A stretch of 64,000 nt of DNA, taken from positions 171,939-235,938 of the forward strand of contig BFEA01000079.1 in assembly GCA_003427395.1 (NCBI GenBank). Direction: 5' to 3'. This document shows positions 33,564 through 43,830 of this stretch, piece after piece (the stretch's first letter is position 1; each line of letters opens with the position of its first letter). The notes under the pieces are model-generated. The model saw nothing but the letters and a program-made list of their open reading frames with translations, was not told where the DNA came from and did no database searches. The stretch is from Chara braunii. Its lineage: Eukaryota; Streptophyta; Charophyceae; Charales; Characeae. The translations under genes and the position numbers were made by a program.

Positions 33564-34470
33564 AGTCAAACCGTCCAATCTTATGGAACTTGTCTGACTC
33601 AGCCATTGAGTATACACGAACAGGTTGCAAAACTATTTCTTTCTTCTTTTTGGGCATACGATTAGGCCGTTCATCTTAGAACAAGGCTTAGTCGCCTAGA
33701 ACTGTTTAATATCCAACTTATATATACCTGTCTGAGCTTAGTGTTCAAAAGTTGGGCATAGGACCGAGCCGTTCATCTTAGAACATGGCCCAACCTGCCC
33801 AGGGTTACCTTCAATTATACTCTTAATTATACTCTCTTCATTTCATGATAAGCTGTAGCCAGGCCGTCCAATCTTATGGAACCCATGCCTGATTAGCCTG
33901 TTCATAAATATGATGGTATAAAATATAATCAAAATTTAGCCTTTTGGGTTCCAGCATGTGCGAGGCATTGGGCCAGACCGTCCAATCTTATGGAACTGGT
34001 CTGGTCCTCTGCCAGGTTCATTTCTCTCTGACCCAACTATGTACAACATGAGTCCAAGGCCGTCCAATCTTATGGACATGCCCTGCCCTCAGCAAGGATT
34101 ATCCCCTCGGAATAAAACAAGAGGGGGGCTGAGCCGTCCAATCTTATGGACATGCCCTGCCCTCAACAAGGATTATCCCCTCAGAATAAAACAAGAGGGG
34201 GGCTAAGCCGTCCAATCTTATGGACTTGCTCAGACCTCCTTGATCAGAAACAAAAGAAACAGAACGAACCCCAATCAAACATGGCAACCAAACCCTCCAA
34301 TCTTATGGTACAGGTTTGGCCCTAAAAAGTCAGTCACAGTCAAACCCTTACAATTCAGAGCAATCAGACCGTCCAATCTTATGGAACTGGTCTGACTCTC
34401 CATGCAATTCAAAAATAAAACACAGCGGTAAAGCCGTCCAATCTTATGGAACTGGTATGACCTCATAGGA
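33564..34470 (-). repeat. Array B of hairpins with covarying outer stems
   Basis: About eleven units share the plus-strand core CCGTCCAATCTTATGGAAC, the reverse complement of the array A core. Flanks pair within units: GCCAGACC (33,972) with GGTCTGGT (33,998), CCAAACC (34,288-34,294) with GGTTTGG (34,313-34,319), AGTCAAAC (33,564) with GTCTGACT (33,592) with one A-C that becomes G-U on the LTR sense strand, and CAGGC with GCCTG near 33,870. Two units near 34,060-34,220 are a direct duplication of about 75 bp. Stem sequences differ between units. Confidence 0.75.
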
Positions 34471-36850
34471 CCCATTCACGCTTAGGCAAAACCACCTTTC
34501 ACCCAGCCCTTTGTGTTCACAATCTGCCTTCAGACAATCAACAAAAACTGAAATTGAGATTGCGCACACATTCCTTTACTTAACTTGTGTCCTGTCAGTC
34601 AAACCAAAGTCAAAGTATGGGGTGCATGCAGCATACTCACTCGACACATAGAAAGACGTACAGATAGGGGTTATAATTTGGTATATAGAGGGGGAGCAAT
34701 GATTACCTTTCAATTCCCTGCCTCCAGAGCCTCGCCTAGGCTCCGGCAAAGCTCCCGCAATCGTTGGGGCAACCTCCCACAAAGACCTTGGCGCGGATTA
34801 CGGGTTGCAATCCCGCCTGCCGCCTTCCTCTCAGAACCAATAGACTAGACTTAGAGGAAGAAGGGCAGGAGAGAAGCGTTTAGTCTCTCTGATACAAGGG
34901 AGGTGCAATCAGACTCGCAGGAGAGGGTCTTGTTGCCTTGATGCGCCTGAGGGCCCCGCAATGGCGGACAAAGACTGCTGTCGCTCGCTCAGACGAAGTC
35001 AAACTGTTGACGTAGCCTTCTCTAACGAACCCCTGACTGGCAGCAGTAACTCCTCCTGTAGTTTGACCACTCTTTCCTACACCACGCCTTTACTTCCCGT
35101 GATGAAACTGCAGCTACACAGTCTCAACTAGCCACAATCAAGCCAGCGCCCCCTTTGTGTGCTTAGTCTCAACGTATGGACACACACAGCAGGCTGTGTG
35201 GCGAGGCGCAAGTGAAAACGCAGCGGTCATACAGCACCCCGCCCATTCATACCACCAACCAGCATAGCAACTGCAACTGCTACCAGTTGTAGTCACTACG
35301 TATAGTGGTGGGATGCAGTGAGATACGCGTTCAAACATCGTACTCAACCAGCGGATCAGACAGCCCGAAACTTCAACAGCCGTTATACCTCATGAACCAG
35401 TTACAACTCGACATGTTACAACACATTCAGCAGTTCAGTACTGCTTGGTAACCACAGCAATCCGTCGTTCGTACGACAACTGTCGCAGTAAGCGCACAAC
35501 TGAGGCAACCTGCGGCCCACACAACAGCCGAGCAACACCGAATATTGCAGCAGCTAGAATGAACAGTAAGGAGCGGCCCTTGGACATACCGCGTTGGTAG
35601 TAACGCTGAACAACCACAACGCTTGCGCATAGTGCCACTTAGCCCGCTCTTAGTCCACATGGATCGGCCATGAATCAAGCTGCACCTGCGCCGTCGGCTT
35701 ACCACTGCCTCCTCTTGCTCTTGTTCAACAAGCCGGTAATGTACCGGCCACTGCGAGAGTCCCCCAGCCCCGGAACAAGCAAAACTCGGAATGGACCTTC
35801 TGTCGAACTATAGTCAGATACTCCTTCTATGTGCAAGTTAAGAATGAACCTTCACTCAAAACAGGGACAGACGCATGCCCTGCAAAATAACCCCATTGGT
35901 AGCTTTCACGCCTGCTCCCCTTTTCTTCTCCCCTTCACCTTCTTCGGCGCTGTTACCGCTTACCCCGTAAACGCAGTACTGCCCATGCTAGTGGAACGTG
36001 CAGAAAATTGAATGAATCTATCGCTAGAACAGAGGAAAATACACTACCATATCTGCGTTTCCCACCTCCCGGCGCCGTCCCTCACTAACACCCCAATATG
36101 CCTTTGTCATCGTGAACGTAGCACCGAAGAACCTCTAAATCACACTCTCTCATGCCCGCTCCCCACAAAGACCGCGCGGGATTTCCATTCTCGTTCCACC
36201 ATATCCTGCACACCCCGACATGACCGCGCGGCCCACCTCTCGACTAATTCCTAATCTAGGCTACTAACGCTAGTTCTAACGCCGCCACGCCACTCGCCCG
36301 GGGTAAGAACCCCGAAATCGCCCCCCTCCTTGCTTGATTCCACTGATAATCGCAGTTCTGTCCCCTTTCCGCCATTCCTCACTCGACCTCCCACCATAGC
36401 CCACGCACGACCTTTCTTCCCTACCTCCCACCACACTCCACCATTCTTCGTTCTAAGCCCACCAGTCGACTCGCCTGACCCCGAAACCCCAAGTTAGCCT
36501 CTCCCCTAGCCTGTTTTCACCCAGTATCGTGCAAGCAACCCCGCCCCTGTTGCGCCTCACCCGCCTGTCCGCCATCACCAGCCTCCCTCTACCCCGCACG
36601 CACCTACCACAGTCCCTCGTCCCGGTTCGTCGACGCCGTTCGCTGCGCCTCTCCTTGCGCCAGCGGCTGCCCGCTCCGCTTCGTTTACCGGTCGGCCTCA
36701 GCCCACCATTTCTCCTCCCGGCTTACTCCTCGCTCCGACACTGCGTGGAATGCCACGATATCGCCCCGACCCCTGCTTGGCTGGGCGGTCCAACGTTAAA
36801 ACAGGCGGTTGTCAGACCCTCGTTGGTTTATACGTTTTACTCCGGCGTCG

Positions 36851-36892
36851 GGGCCATGTCGTCCCAACTTTTTGACAGATGTCCCGAAGGAC
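36851..36892 (-). pseudogene. U6 snRNA-like sequence, short (LTR copy 2)
   Basis: On the minus strand GTCCTTCGGGACATCTGTC is followed by an AAAAGTTGGGACGA block and CATGGCCCC. This is the U6 5' stem-loop and the GGCCCC region with the ACAGAGA-to-AGC interval deleted. Confidence 0.6.
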
Positions 36893-37062
36893 TTACCGGG
36901 GGCAATGCCCCGCGACGTCTCAGTGCTCGAACGACCCTGGGCGGTTCGGAATGCCCCATTCCCCTTTCCGCCTGCCACCGCGCCGCATCCGCCCGGTCGG
37001 CCCGCTGGCCTGTACGTACCTGGCACGCTCTCCGTCCGGGTTTGTCCCGGACCTTAGTGCGC

Positions 37063-37131
37063 CAACCCTTTTTTAGGGGCCATAAAAATCTTCTCTGTAT
37101 CGTTCCAATTTTAACAGATGCCCCGAAGGAC
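37063..37131 (-). pseudogene. U6 snRNA-like sequence (LTR copy 2)
   Basis: On the minus strand it starts GTCCTTCGGGGCATCTGTTA and continues with AAATTGGAACGATACAGAGA, which includes the invariant ACAGAGA box. The AGC triad is lost (TTTTTATGG replaces TTAGCATGG) and the 3' part is diverged. The resemblance to U6 is unmistakable, but a functional snRNA is not expected. Confidence 0.8.
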
Positions 37132-37410
37132 CTAGCTGCGGTGCTCTCCCGTCCGCGGCTCTCCAAAGTCTAAACTGCCAGCCGCCGAGGCGCGCCCCCA
37201 AACCAATGGCCCACGAATAACAGAGAAGAGAAGAGAAAATAAAATATCGAAAATAATAAAAACCTTCAGGCAGGGTGCGGGGACTACTAAAACCCCCGCT
37301 GGCCCCGCGGACCAGATCCGTCGCCGCCCCTATCAGCAAAACCGAGGGGGGATAGCCCCGTCGGGCCCTCAACCCCCTCAACTTCCTCCACGATGCTTTG
37401 CCGATGCCCG

Positions 37411-37475
37411 CTGGTCTCGATCCCTGCATCCTTGTAACAGTAGCCCAACACCATAACCAATGGGGCTAAGCCCAA
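37411..37475 (-). pseudogene. tRNA-like segment in LTR copy 2
   Basis: On the minus strand, CTTAGCCCCATTGGTTATGG (A-box-like) and GGGATCGAGACC (B-box-like, 37,412-37,423) lie at tRNA spacing. Internal RNA polymerase III promoter elements are a possible role. Confidence 0.55.
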
Positions 37476-37897
37476 GCCTAGCATAGTAACGCGCAAACTT
37501 CAATATGAGGTGGTGTCGCGCCATGCTTAGGCCTAGGAACAACAGCCTGGGCCTTCCTGTCCAACCACGGCCGGCACGCCATCACCAGGCACCGACACCA
37601 GCCTACTTGATCCGCGCTGTGGCTATCCCACGGGCCACCCCGCGCGCCAGTCCTACCTTCGGTAGTGCATGCCGACCCAAAAGCGGACTCTTATCCCTTA
37701 GTCAAAACCATAGCACGGTCCAGGTTGGTCGACTAGGCCGGCCGTTCACTCAATCAAAGAAATCACACGCGCGCCTTAATTCGCGCGCCCACATACCCCC
37801 TAACTTAGCCAGGGCGGGTCTCGAACGAGGTCGTGCCTCGCGCGGCTTATTTCAACCAAACTCATTGTTCTTTGTCATGTGCAAAAACCCAGGGCGG

Positions 37898-37915
37898 ATA
37901 CCCTTGTAAGGGTAT
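37898..37915. repeat. Terminal palindrome of the LTR-like unit (copy 2)
   Basis: ATACCCTTGTAAGGGTAT, 11 bp inside the TGTCGG end. Confidence 0.9.
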
Positions 37916-37951
37916 TCGCGCCGACACCAGTTTGGGTTGGCAGCAAGGCCC

Positions 37952-38025
37952 AAGGGCCTAGCTCAGTGGGCACACCGATGAGCTGATGAATACGGACCCA
38001 ATTTCGACCGCATGAGGATACTTGG
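37952..38025 (+). pseudogene. tRNA-like segment upstream of the U6-like sequence
   Basis: CCTAGCTCAGTGGGC is a near-perfect A box. AATTTCGACCGC about 35 nt later is a weak B box. A cloverleaf cannot be closed. It lies about 80 bp before the U6-like sequence at 38,104 in the same orientation. Confidence 0.4.
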
Positions 38026-38103
38026 TGAGCGAAACCAAATATTTCTGAAAAACTTGGGCAGAAGTCAGCCTGGGGGTGATATCTCGTGGCCGATACTCGG
38101 TCA

Positions 38104-38189
38104 GTCCTTCGAGACATCTGTTAAAATTGGAACGATATAAAGAAGATTAGCATGGCCCCTGCGCAGGGGTGACATGTATAAAATGGGAG
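38104..38189 (+). pseudogene. U6 snRNA-like sequence, nearly full length
   Basis: From GTCCTTCGAGACATCTG through TAAAATTGGAACGATA and AGATTAGCATGGCCCCTGCG to TGACATGTATAAAATGG, the order and most bases follow plant U6 snRNA. The AGC triad and the GGCCCCTGCGCA region are kept, but the ACAGAGA box reads ATAAAGA and the 3' tail is diverged with no T-run terminator. No plant USE element or properly spaced TATA box is evident upstream. It is most likely a U6-derived retrosequence or a U6-derived module of the adjoining element. Confidence 0.82.
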
Positions 38190-38547
38190 GAATCCCGTCT
38201 TTCTCCTTGGCTGCTATATGAGAAGATGCTGACGTACATCGATACCTGATTAGACCGGCCTCTAACGCGACGCTGCTAACATCGACCAGTGTTAGGCAGA
38301 CAGCGGGCGACGGGTGCTAAGGCAGAGTAGCGGGGCAACAAGGAAGGAACTGAACCAGGACGCGGGACCACGCCTGATGCGTGGGAAACAAAGTCGGGCA
38401 TGGCGGAACGACGGGCCTGGGCACAGTAGGGAGGAGGAAGATCTGGAGATACCTCATGGATTGAGGTGGTGAGGGAATCCACGTGGGGGTTTTGAGGGGA
38501 TGCGAGTCTGAATTTGCAATCAGGATAGAGCGAAAGTTAGTGTATGA

Positions 38548-39387
38548 GTGGTTAGAGAAGAAAAGTATTGCGCGGAGATGGTCGGGAGTGAGGAAGGTGA
38601 GTTGAAAGGGCGACTCTCGCGAAGGTTGGTGCCAAATGTCCATCTGAGTACGGTCCTGCCCAGGGAGGTGGAGTGGACTGAGGCAGGGACAAGGATGGAC
38701 TGGAAATGTGTGGCGTGCGGGCAGGTGGATTTGGTGATAAAGAACCAGAAGTGCACTGGGATGGTGGACACAGGCGCAAAAATGAATATCATCAGGGAGA
38801 AGGAGGCGGTGATGATAGGCATGGAGATCGACCGCTCGGACCATGGCATGCTGCATGGCGCCAACTGCAAGGCCACTTTTTGCGGCACGGCGTTTAATGT
38901 GATTATAGAGATTGGGAAGGTGCGAGCCAGGACGTGTTTTTTTGTCATGCCCGATGTCGATTATCCCATCCTTCTGGGAAGGTCGTTCCTGTGTCGAACG
39001 GAGATGTTGATTTTTAATAAGCACGACGAAACAATGATCATGCTCCTATGCGACCCAGCGTGCGGGAACTACGAAGTTGTCACCTGCCGAAACACGGGGC
39101 CGGGGAGCGGGAGGAATAGGCCTAATCTCGGCTCATTCACCTTCGAGGAATCGGAGAACGAGCGAAGACGGCTTTGGGAAGTGCCCGAGGACGAGGATAA
39201 GGCTGAGGTGCTGACACTGAGCCTCACAAATGTGAATAAGGCCATGGAGGTGGTATCGGCTCACGACATGGCGGATCCGGAGGCCATCAAGGCATTGAGG
39301 GAACAGGTTTTGGAGAACCCTCAGGTGGGGGAGGTGGAGTTGGTGTATAGGCTTCCGGGAGGGAGGGGAGGCCCCGCGATGGCCTAG
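38548..39387 (+). pseudogene. Ty3/gypsy aspartic protease region (second element type)
   Basis: The frame encodes a retropepsin-like domain. MVDTGAKMNIIREKEAV about 75 residues in holds the catalytic DTGA. PILLGRSFL about 145 residues in is the hydrophobic ILGRxxL motif that completes the fold. Upstream is a Cys-containing stretch (KCVACGQVDLV). The C-terminal third is acidic linker. The frame ends at 39,387 and the reverse transcriptase continues in a different frame, so a frameshift separates them. The protease would normally process Gag-Pol. No gag lies upstream; the region before it holds only the tRNA-like and U6-like sequences and non-coding DNA back to the LTR at 37,926. Confidence 0.8.
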
Positions 39388-39410
39388 GTCTGAGCGACAA
39401 GTCGGCCTTT

Positions 39411-40490
39411 TTTAGGGGAGGGCTTAAGCACGGTTCCCAAAGGCGGTACAAGGCCATAGATAAGAAGTGCCGCCCAGTTCCCGTGCTCGTCACAGAGGAT
39501 GAGGAAGCCTATTACGAGCGGGAGCGAGGATTGATACGGCGTATGCGGGAGCATGTGTTGGCCGGGCCGTGCCGTATCAATGACGAGAATGAGGGAAAAC
39601 TGATAATCGGGGAGCCCGACTTCCTGTCGCCCCAGGAAAGAGCGTTGATGGTGGGGCTGATGAAGAAAAGGCACCGCGCGTATGCATTCAATGACTATGA
39701 GCGTGGGAGGCTGGATGTGGACAAGATTCCGATGATACGAATCCACACCGTTCCGCACGAGCCATGGAATTTAAGGGGCGCACGGTACCCCAATCCGGAC
39801 GAGGAAAAGATGGTGGTGGACTACCTGGACGGCAAGATGCGAACGCACGTGGCCGATTATTCCAGTGGGCCGTACGCGTCGCCTTGGTTTTGTTTTATTA
39901 AACCAAATGGGACGCTAAGGTGGGTGCAGGACTTGCAACGGCTAAAAGCGGTGACAGTGCGAGACGCGGGAGGATTGTCGAACGCGGACGCATTGTCGAA
40001 CGCGGACGCATTGTCAGAATCGTGCGCAGGGAGGCCTATAATCTCACTTATAGACCTCTACTCGGGGTATGACCAATTCCCCGTATACCCGCCAGATAGG
40101 CCCGTAACGGCAATGCACACTCCCAGATGGGTGATTCATATGAACGTGGCGCCTCAAGGTTTGACGAATGCAGTGACGATGGTGCAAAGGCATATGATCA
40201 GAGTCATGCAGACGGTCAGCCCACATATCACTCAGCCCTATATTGATGACCTGGCGGTCAAAGGTCCGAAGGAGAAGGAGGAAGACGAAGTGATGCCCGG
40301 CGTGCGATGCTTTGTCTAAAAGCATGTTCAAGATATCGATCAGGTTCTGGGGTTATTGGAGGAACATATCCTGATTGCGAGCGGCCCCAAGTCGAAACAT
40401 TGTATGAGGGAGGCCACGATTCTAGGTTTTGTCTGTAATGAGAGTGGGCGAAGGCCTGACGTAAAGAAAACAGACAAGATTCTTGCGTGA
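39411..40490 (+). pseudogene. Ty3/gypsy reverse transcriptase (second element type)
   Basis: Conserved landmarks run in order: PYASPWFCFIKPNG, RWVQDLQRLKAVTVRDAG, LIDLYSGYDQF (first catalytic Asp), MNVAPQGLTNAVTMVQRHM, and the catalytic box PYIDDLAVKGP at 40,239-40,250 (YIDD). The fold continues through HILIASGPKSKH and ATILGFVCNESGRRPD to WP-like sequence. In-frame stops occur at 40,317 (TAA) and 40,488 (TGA, where TGG is expected before PVPF). An 18-bp unit coding LSNADA is tandemly duplicated near 39,977-40,012, adding six residues after RDAGG. The YIDDLAVKGP type differs from the YLDD chromovirus elsewhere in the window. Confidence 0.85.
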
Positions 40491-41396
40491 CCGGTGCCCT
40501 TCCGTTCGATAACAGATGTGAGGAGATTTCTTGGGACGTGCGGATTTGGGAGGAGCTTCGTGAAGGACTTTGCCACGAAGACGGAGCATTTAAGGAAGTT
40601 GGTGCACCAAGATCAAGAATGGGTCTGGGGCAAAGACAAGGAAGAGGCGGTCGGTAGGATGAAGGTAGAGTTTAAGGAAGGAGGCGTGGTATTGGGAGCG
40701 CCAAACAATGAGGCCACGGAGGAAAGACCATTCGTCACTGAGACGGACGCTGGGCCAACTGCCTTGGGAAGAGTCCTGATTCAGACAGATATTGAGGGGA
40801 AGGAGAGGCCGCTAAGATTCGAGAGTCGTACCCTCAATACAACTGAGAGGAACTACTCTCAGTTCAAGAAGGAGACAATGGCGGTACTTCATTGCCTAAG
40901 GACCTTCCGGAACTATGTTTTTGGCAGGAGGCTCATCTTGAGGGTGGACCCTACTGCACTGGCATGTTCCCTGAAGACTTATACTCCATCTGACCCGACC
41001 GTCGCAAGATGGTTGACCTACATTTGGATGTTTAATTTCGAACTGGAAAGGATCCCAGGAAACAAGAGCAGGGCAGATGGGTTAAGCCGCATCAACTGGG
41101 ACGGATCGGACGAGGAATCAATAGAAGACACACCGCCAGTTGATGGGTTTTTTGATCAAAAGGAGGACGTCCGCCTGCACATAAACAAATGGTCCCTGCG
41201 AGTGCCCAGTTGCGTCAGTCACCCCATATGGATGGCACCAAAGGGGTACGAGCAGAAGGAAGAGTTAGTCCTCAAGCCCTTTCAGGAGGAGGATGCATGG
41301 GGAAGTAAGGATGTTGGTTGGATGATGAAGTTGGCGTTGGCAGGTATGCACAGTCTGGTGGAGGAAGTGAGGACAATAGAGGAAGGCCCCACTTAG
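40491..41396 (+). pseudogene. Ty3/gypsy connection and RNase H domain
   Basis: The frame begins PVPFRSITDVRRFLGTCGFG, the segment after reverse transcriptase, then the connection fold and RNase H: PFVTETDAGPTALGRVLIQ (first catalytic Asp region), RTLNTTERNYSQFKKETMAV, and GNKSRADGLSRI at the end of the domain. It is in the same frame as reverse transcriptase and integrase and stops at a TAG (41,394-41,396). A further in-frame TGA follows at 41,457-41,459. Confidence 0.85.
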
Positions 41397-42506
41397 GTAG
41401 AGGAGCATGAACAACTAATGGGAGGAATGTATCTGCTCACTAACACGCTCCTACAATGAGACTTCGACCGGAAGGGATCGTTCAGTCGTGAGGAAGGTGA
41501 AATCCTAGTTCCTGAAAGCCAGGACGACAAATTCGAGGAGGGAGAGATTAAGGAGGCGTTTCGGGCAGAGGAGTATGATGGGATCTACCGGGAGTTGGGG
41601 TTGCTTCTATCATGCGAGATAAGGGATAGAAATGCAAGTGCCAAAGCACAGAAGATGAGGCACCTCTACGTGGTAAGAGATGGCCATCTGTTCATAAAGC
41701 GGCAGGTCGGGAACCCCAAGAGGATTGTATGCGGGAGTAACCGGCAGATTGATATCATAGCGGCCCTACATGATGGTATAGCAGGAGGGCACAGGGGGAT
41801 AGGTGCCACATGCGCTAAGATAAGCGAGTTGTACCACTGGGATGGGATGCTGACTATGGTTATCAAGTATTGCCAGTCCTGTGTACCCTGTCAGGAGAGG
41901 TCGGCGCAAAGGCCTAGAGAGCCCCTACAACCAAGGTTGGAGAAGGAAGTGGGTGCGGTCGTACACCTGGACCTGTTGTTCATGCCAGTCGGGGAAAACG
42001 GGTGCAATTACATCTTCGATGCCCGGGATAACCTTACTGGGTTTGTGGACGGTCGAGCTATCCGGACAAAGACGGGCCCAGTTTTGGCAAACTGCATCGA
42101 GGAGTACTACCTGCGTTATCCTTTTGTCAAGGAGTTCGTGACGGATCGAGGATCAGAGTTTACCTACAATGAGGTGAGGATGTTGCTTGCAAGGTATGGC
42201 GTAGTGGCCAACTATGCTACGGCCGCGCACCCTCAAGCGAACGCTCCTGTGGAGAGGGGTCACAGTACCATCACGAATCTTTTGGCTAAGTGGACAGAGG
42301 GCAAGTCTGGTCAGTGGCCGAAGTTCTTGCGAGCAGCCTTCTTCGTGGAGAACGTTACTGTGAAGAGGACTACCAAGTATGCACCAGCCATGCTATGGTA
42401 CGGGAGGCACTCCACCTTTCCCATAGAAAGCGTCATGAAGACGTGGAGGCGCCAAGACTTGGAAGTGAACCTGTCATTCGAAGAACTGCTCGATATTCGG
42501 GCGTGA
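41397..42506 (+). pseudogene. Ty3/gypsy integrase (second element type)
   Basis: Counting from Met at 41,595, His59 and His66 with the cysteine cluster at 93-99 (YCQSCVPCQ) form the zinc-binding region. Catalytic residues are Asp126 (VVHLDLLF), Asp184 (FVTDRGSEF) and Glu220 (APVERGH), spacing D35E, all present. An in-frame TGA at 42,504 follows FEELLDIRA, where the homologous frame continues as RQIGAAEERL after an Arg codon; CGA to TGA is the simplest explanation. Integrase would join element cDNA to host DNA. Confidence 0.87.
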
Positions 42507-42829
42507 CAAATAGGGGCGGCCGAAGAAAGATTGCGAGAGGCCGCTGGTCAGGTAAAAAGGAGCCGCATGGAGGATAAGATGAGGTGGGACCAGATGGCAC
42601 GAGTAAGGAAGGAGCCATTGGCAGTAGGGGATGTCGTACTACTGTACGACTCCTCTTTGGAAAAGCAATGGTCGAGGAAGCTTGACAAGAGATGGTTGGG
42701 CCCCTATAGAATCTTGCGATGCGGTGAATTTGGGGCCTTCCAGATCGAGGAGCTGGACGGGACAGGCTGGCAGGATTGGGTATGAGGGACCAGACTGAAG
42801 AAGTTCGTGGCCAGGGAATAGGTAAAGAA
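42507..42829 (+). pseudogene. Integrase C-terminal domain
   Basis: In the same frame as the integrase core: VRKEPLAVGDVVLLYDSSLE and KRWLGPYRILRCGEFGAFQI form the SH3-like GPF/Y-type module. A TGA at 42,783 interrupts WVxGTRLKKFVARE, and the frame ends soon after. No chromodomain is visible. Confidence 0.75.
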
Positions 42830-42887
42830 TTCTACCTTTCTCAGAGTAGACTGGTCCTTGACGTATCGCATGTTATGGTCAGGACAG

Positions 42888-42989
42888 GTGAGGGAGTAGG
42901 AAAAGGGTATGTGTATTGTCATAAAAACTTGATGAACCGAGGGCTAACCTTGTTGTGTGTCTGCTTGCTTTCTCTCGCCTGTTGTGCAG
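42888..42989 (+). other. Candidate 102-bp intron between pol and the gag-like frame
   Basis: The donor ACAG|GTGAGGG at 42,888 and a pyrimidine-rich tract (TGCTTGCTTTCTCTCGCCTG) ending TTGTGCAG at 42,989 make a plausible GT-AG intron directly ahead of the gag-like frame. There is no transcript evidence. Confidence 0.4.
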
Positions 42990-43830
42990 GTCTGACTTTT
43001 CGAAGACGGCCATGCAGAGGGGCGGGAGGGGCGCGCGGCCACGACAGAGGCCTCAGGGAGCATTAGGAGGGGATGACTCACGCAGACCGGTTGGGAGGGA
43101 GTCTACGCCTATCTTCGACGATGGTAACATAGAGCTTTTTTTGGACTCCTACCAGGCACATGCGACACGGGAGGGCTGGTCTACCTTGAAGAGGATACGG
43201 CGCCTGAGGGGAGTTGGGCGCTTTGAGGAGCCTATTGCGCACATTCGAGAGGAGGCGTTGACATGGCAGGATGTGGAGGCGAGGATGCAGATGCTGAGGG
43301 CTTCGCCGATGGGACCGGATGGATTGCCTATTCGATTGGAGGAAGGCAATGCGGAGGAGTTCATCTCGGCCTATGAGCAGTATATGCGCGACCAGGGGAC
43401 TGGGCAGGAGGAGTGGATGCAGATGCTGCCCCTCTGGACACGGAGGGAGGAGAGGTCGTTGGCGAGGCAAATCCGGGACAGGGCACACGACTGGGAGGAC
43501 TGCCAGGCCCAGTTGAGATAGGCATTTCGACGACTGGAGCCCGAGAGACCAGAGCCCAGGGTGGAGAGACGACAAAGGAGTAAGAGGCCACGGGCCCCAG
43601 AGGCGAGAGGGACCACTACGACCAGAGGGGGCCGAAAGGCCTTAGCACAGCGAGAGGGCCAGCAGAGGCCGCCCAGGCGGTGGAGCCAGTTCAGGCCGCG
43701 GGGCCAGCTCAGGCGGCGGAGCTACCCCCTACTTATGGACTCGAGCAGATGGAGTTTCGCCGAATCACGGGCAGTGATCTACGGGGCCCGACGCCGACGT
43801 TACCCGAGGGGGGAGAGGCAGTGCCGTTGA
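42990..43830 (+). pseudogene. Gag-like polyprotein, N-terminal part with internal duplication
   Basis: After an Arg/Gly-rich start the frame has a capsid-type segment TPIFDDGNIELFLDSYQAHA...TWQDVEARMQML (residues 51-115 from Met at 42,955), like gag of this Ty3 class. A second diverged copy, LPIRLEEGNAEEFISAYEQY...HDWEDCQAQL, spans residues 123-188. A TAG at 43,519-43,521 falls where the frame continues with AFRRLEPERPEPRVERRQRS (CAG to TAG is likely). The frame then runs to 43,830 but overlaps the next frame from about 43,680, so a frameshift is needed to join them. It lies downstream of integrase, opposite to the usual gag-pol order. Confidence 0.7.

Larger units (their letters stand above)
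30520..37926 (-). mobile_element. Complete giant LTR-like unit (copy 2), about 7.4 kb
   Basis: Read on the minus strand the unit opens with TGTCGGCGCGAATACCC at 37,926 and closes with GCGCCCGACA at 30,520, so the ends form a short inverted repeat as LTR ends do. The order inside is: palindrome (37,898-37,915), tRNA-like segment (about 37,470-37,411), two U6-like segments (37,131-37,063 and 36,892-36,851), a Cys/Thr-rich non-coding stretch, a CCGCCATTGCGGGGCCCTCA block (about 34,970), a hairpin array, 118-bp tandem repeats, and a 2-kb 3' block with a microsatellite. The primer-binding site follows directly. The same order in copies 1, 3 and 4 supports one unit. An LTR this long is unusual; a shorter true LTR of 2.0 kb (30,520-32,525) is the alternative. 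Confidence 0.6.
35826..37926 (-). repeat. 2.1-kb near-identical inverted repeat, left arm
   Basis: This arm matches the reverse complement of 48,126-50,242 with only scattered substitutions in the stretches compared, from the TGTCGG terminus to TCTATGTGC at 35,826. Beyond that point the two LTR copies are much more diverged. The arms flank the 10.2-kb pol-gag region. Confidence 0.8.

Noticed and set aside
36529-37173. 214-codon frame and its counterpart at 48,842-49,516
   Set aside because: Present in the near-identical repeat arms, overlapping U6-like sequence, with competing open frames on both strands and no domain; GC-rich chance frames.
38317-39024. 235-codon minus-strand frame opposite the protease
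   Set aside because: Shadow of the plus-strand protease frame, which has the DTGA and LLGRSF motifs.
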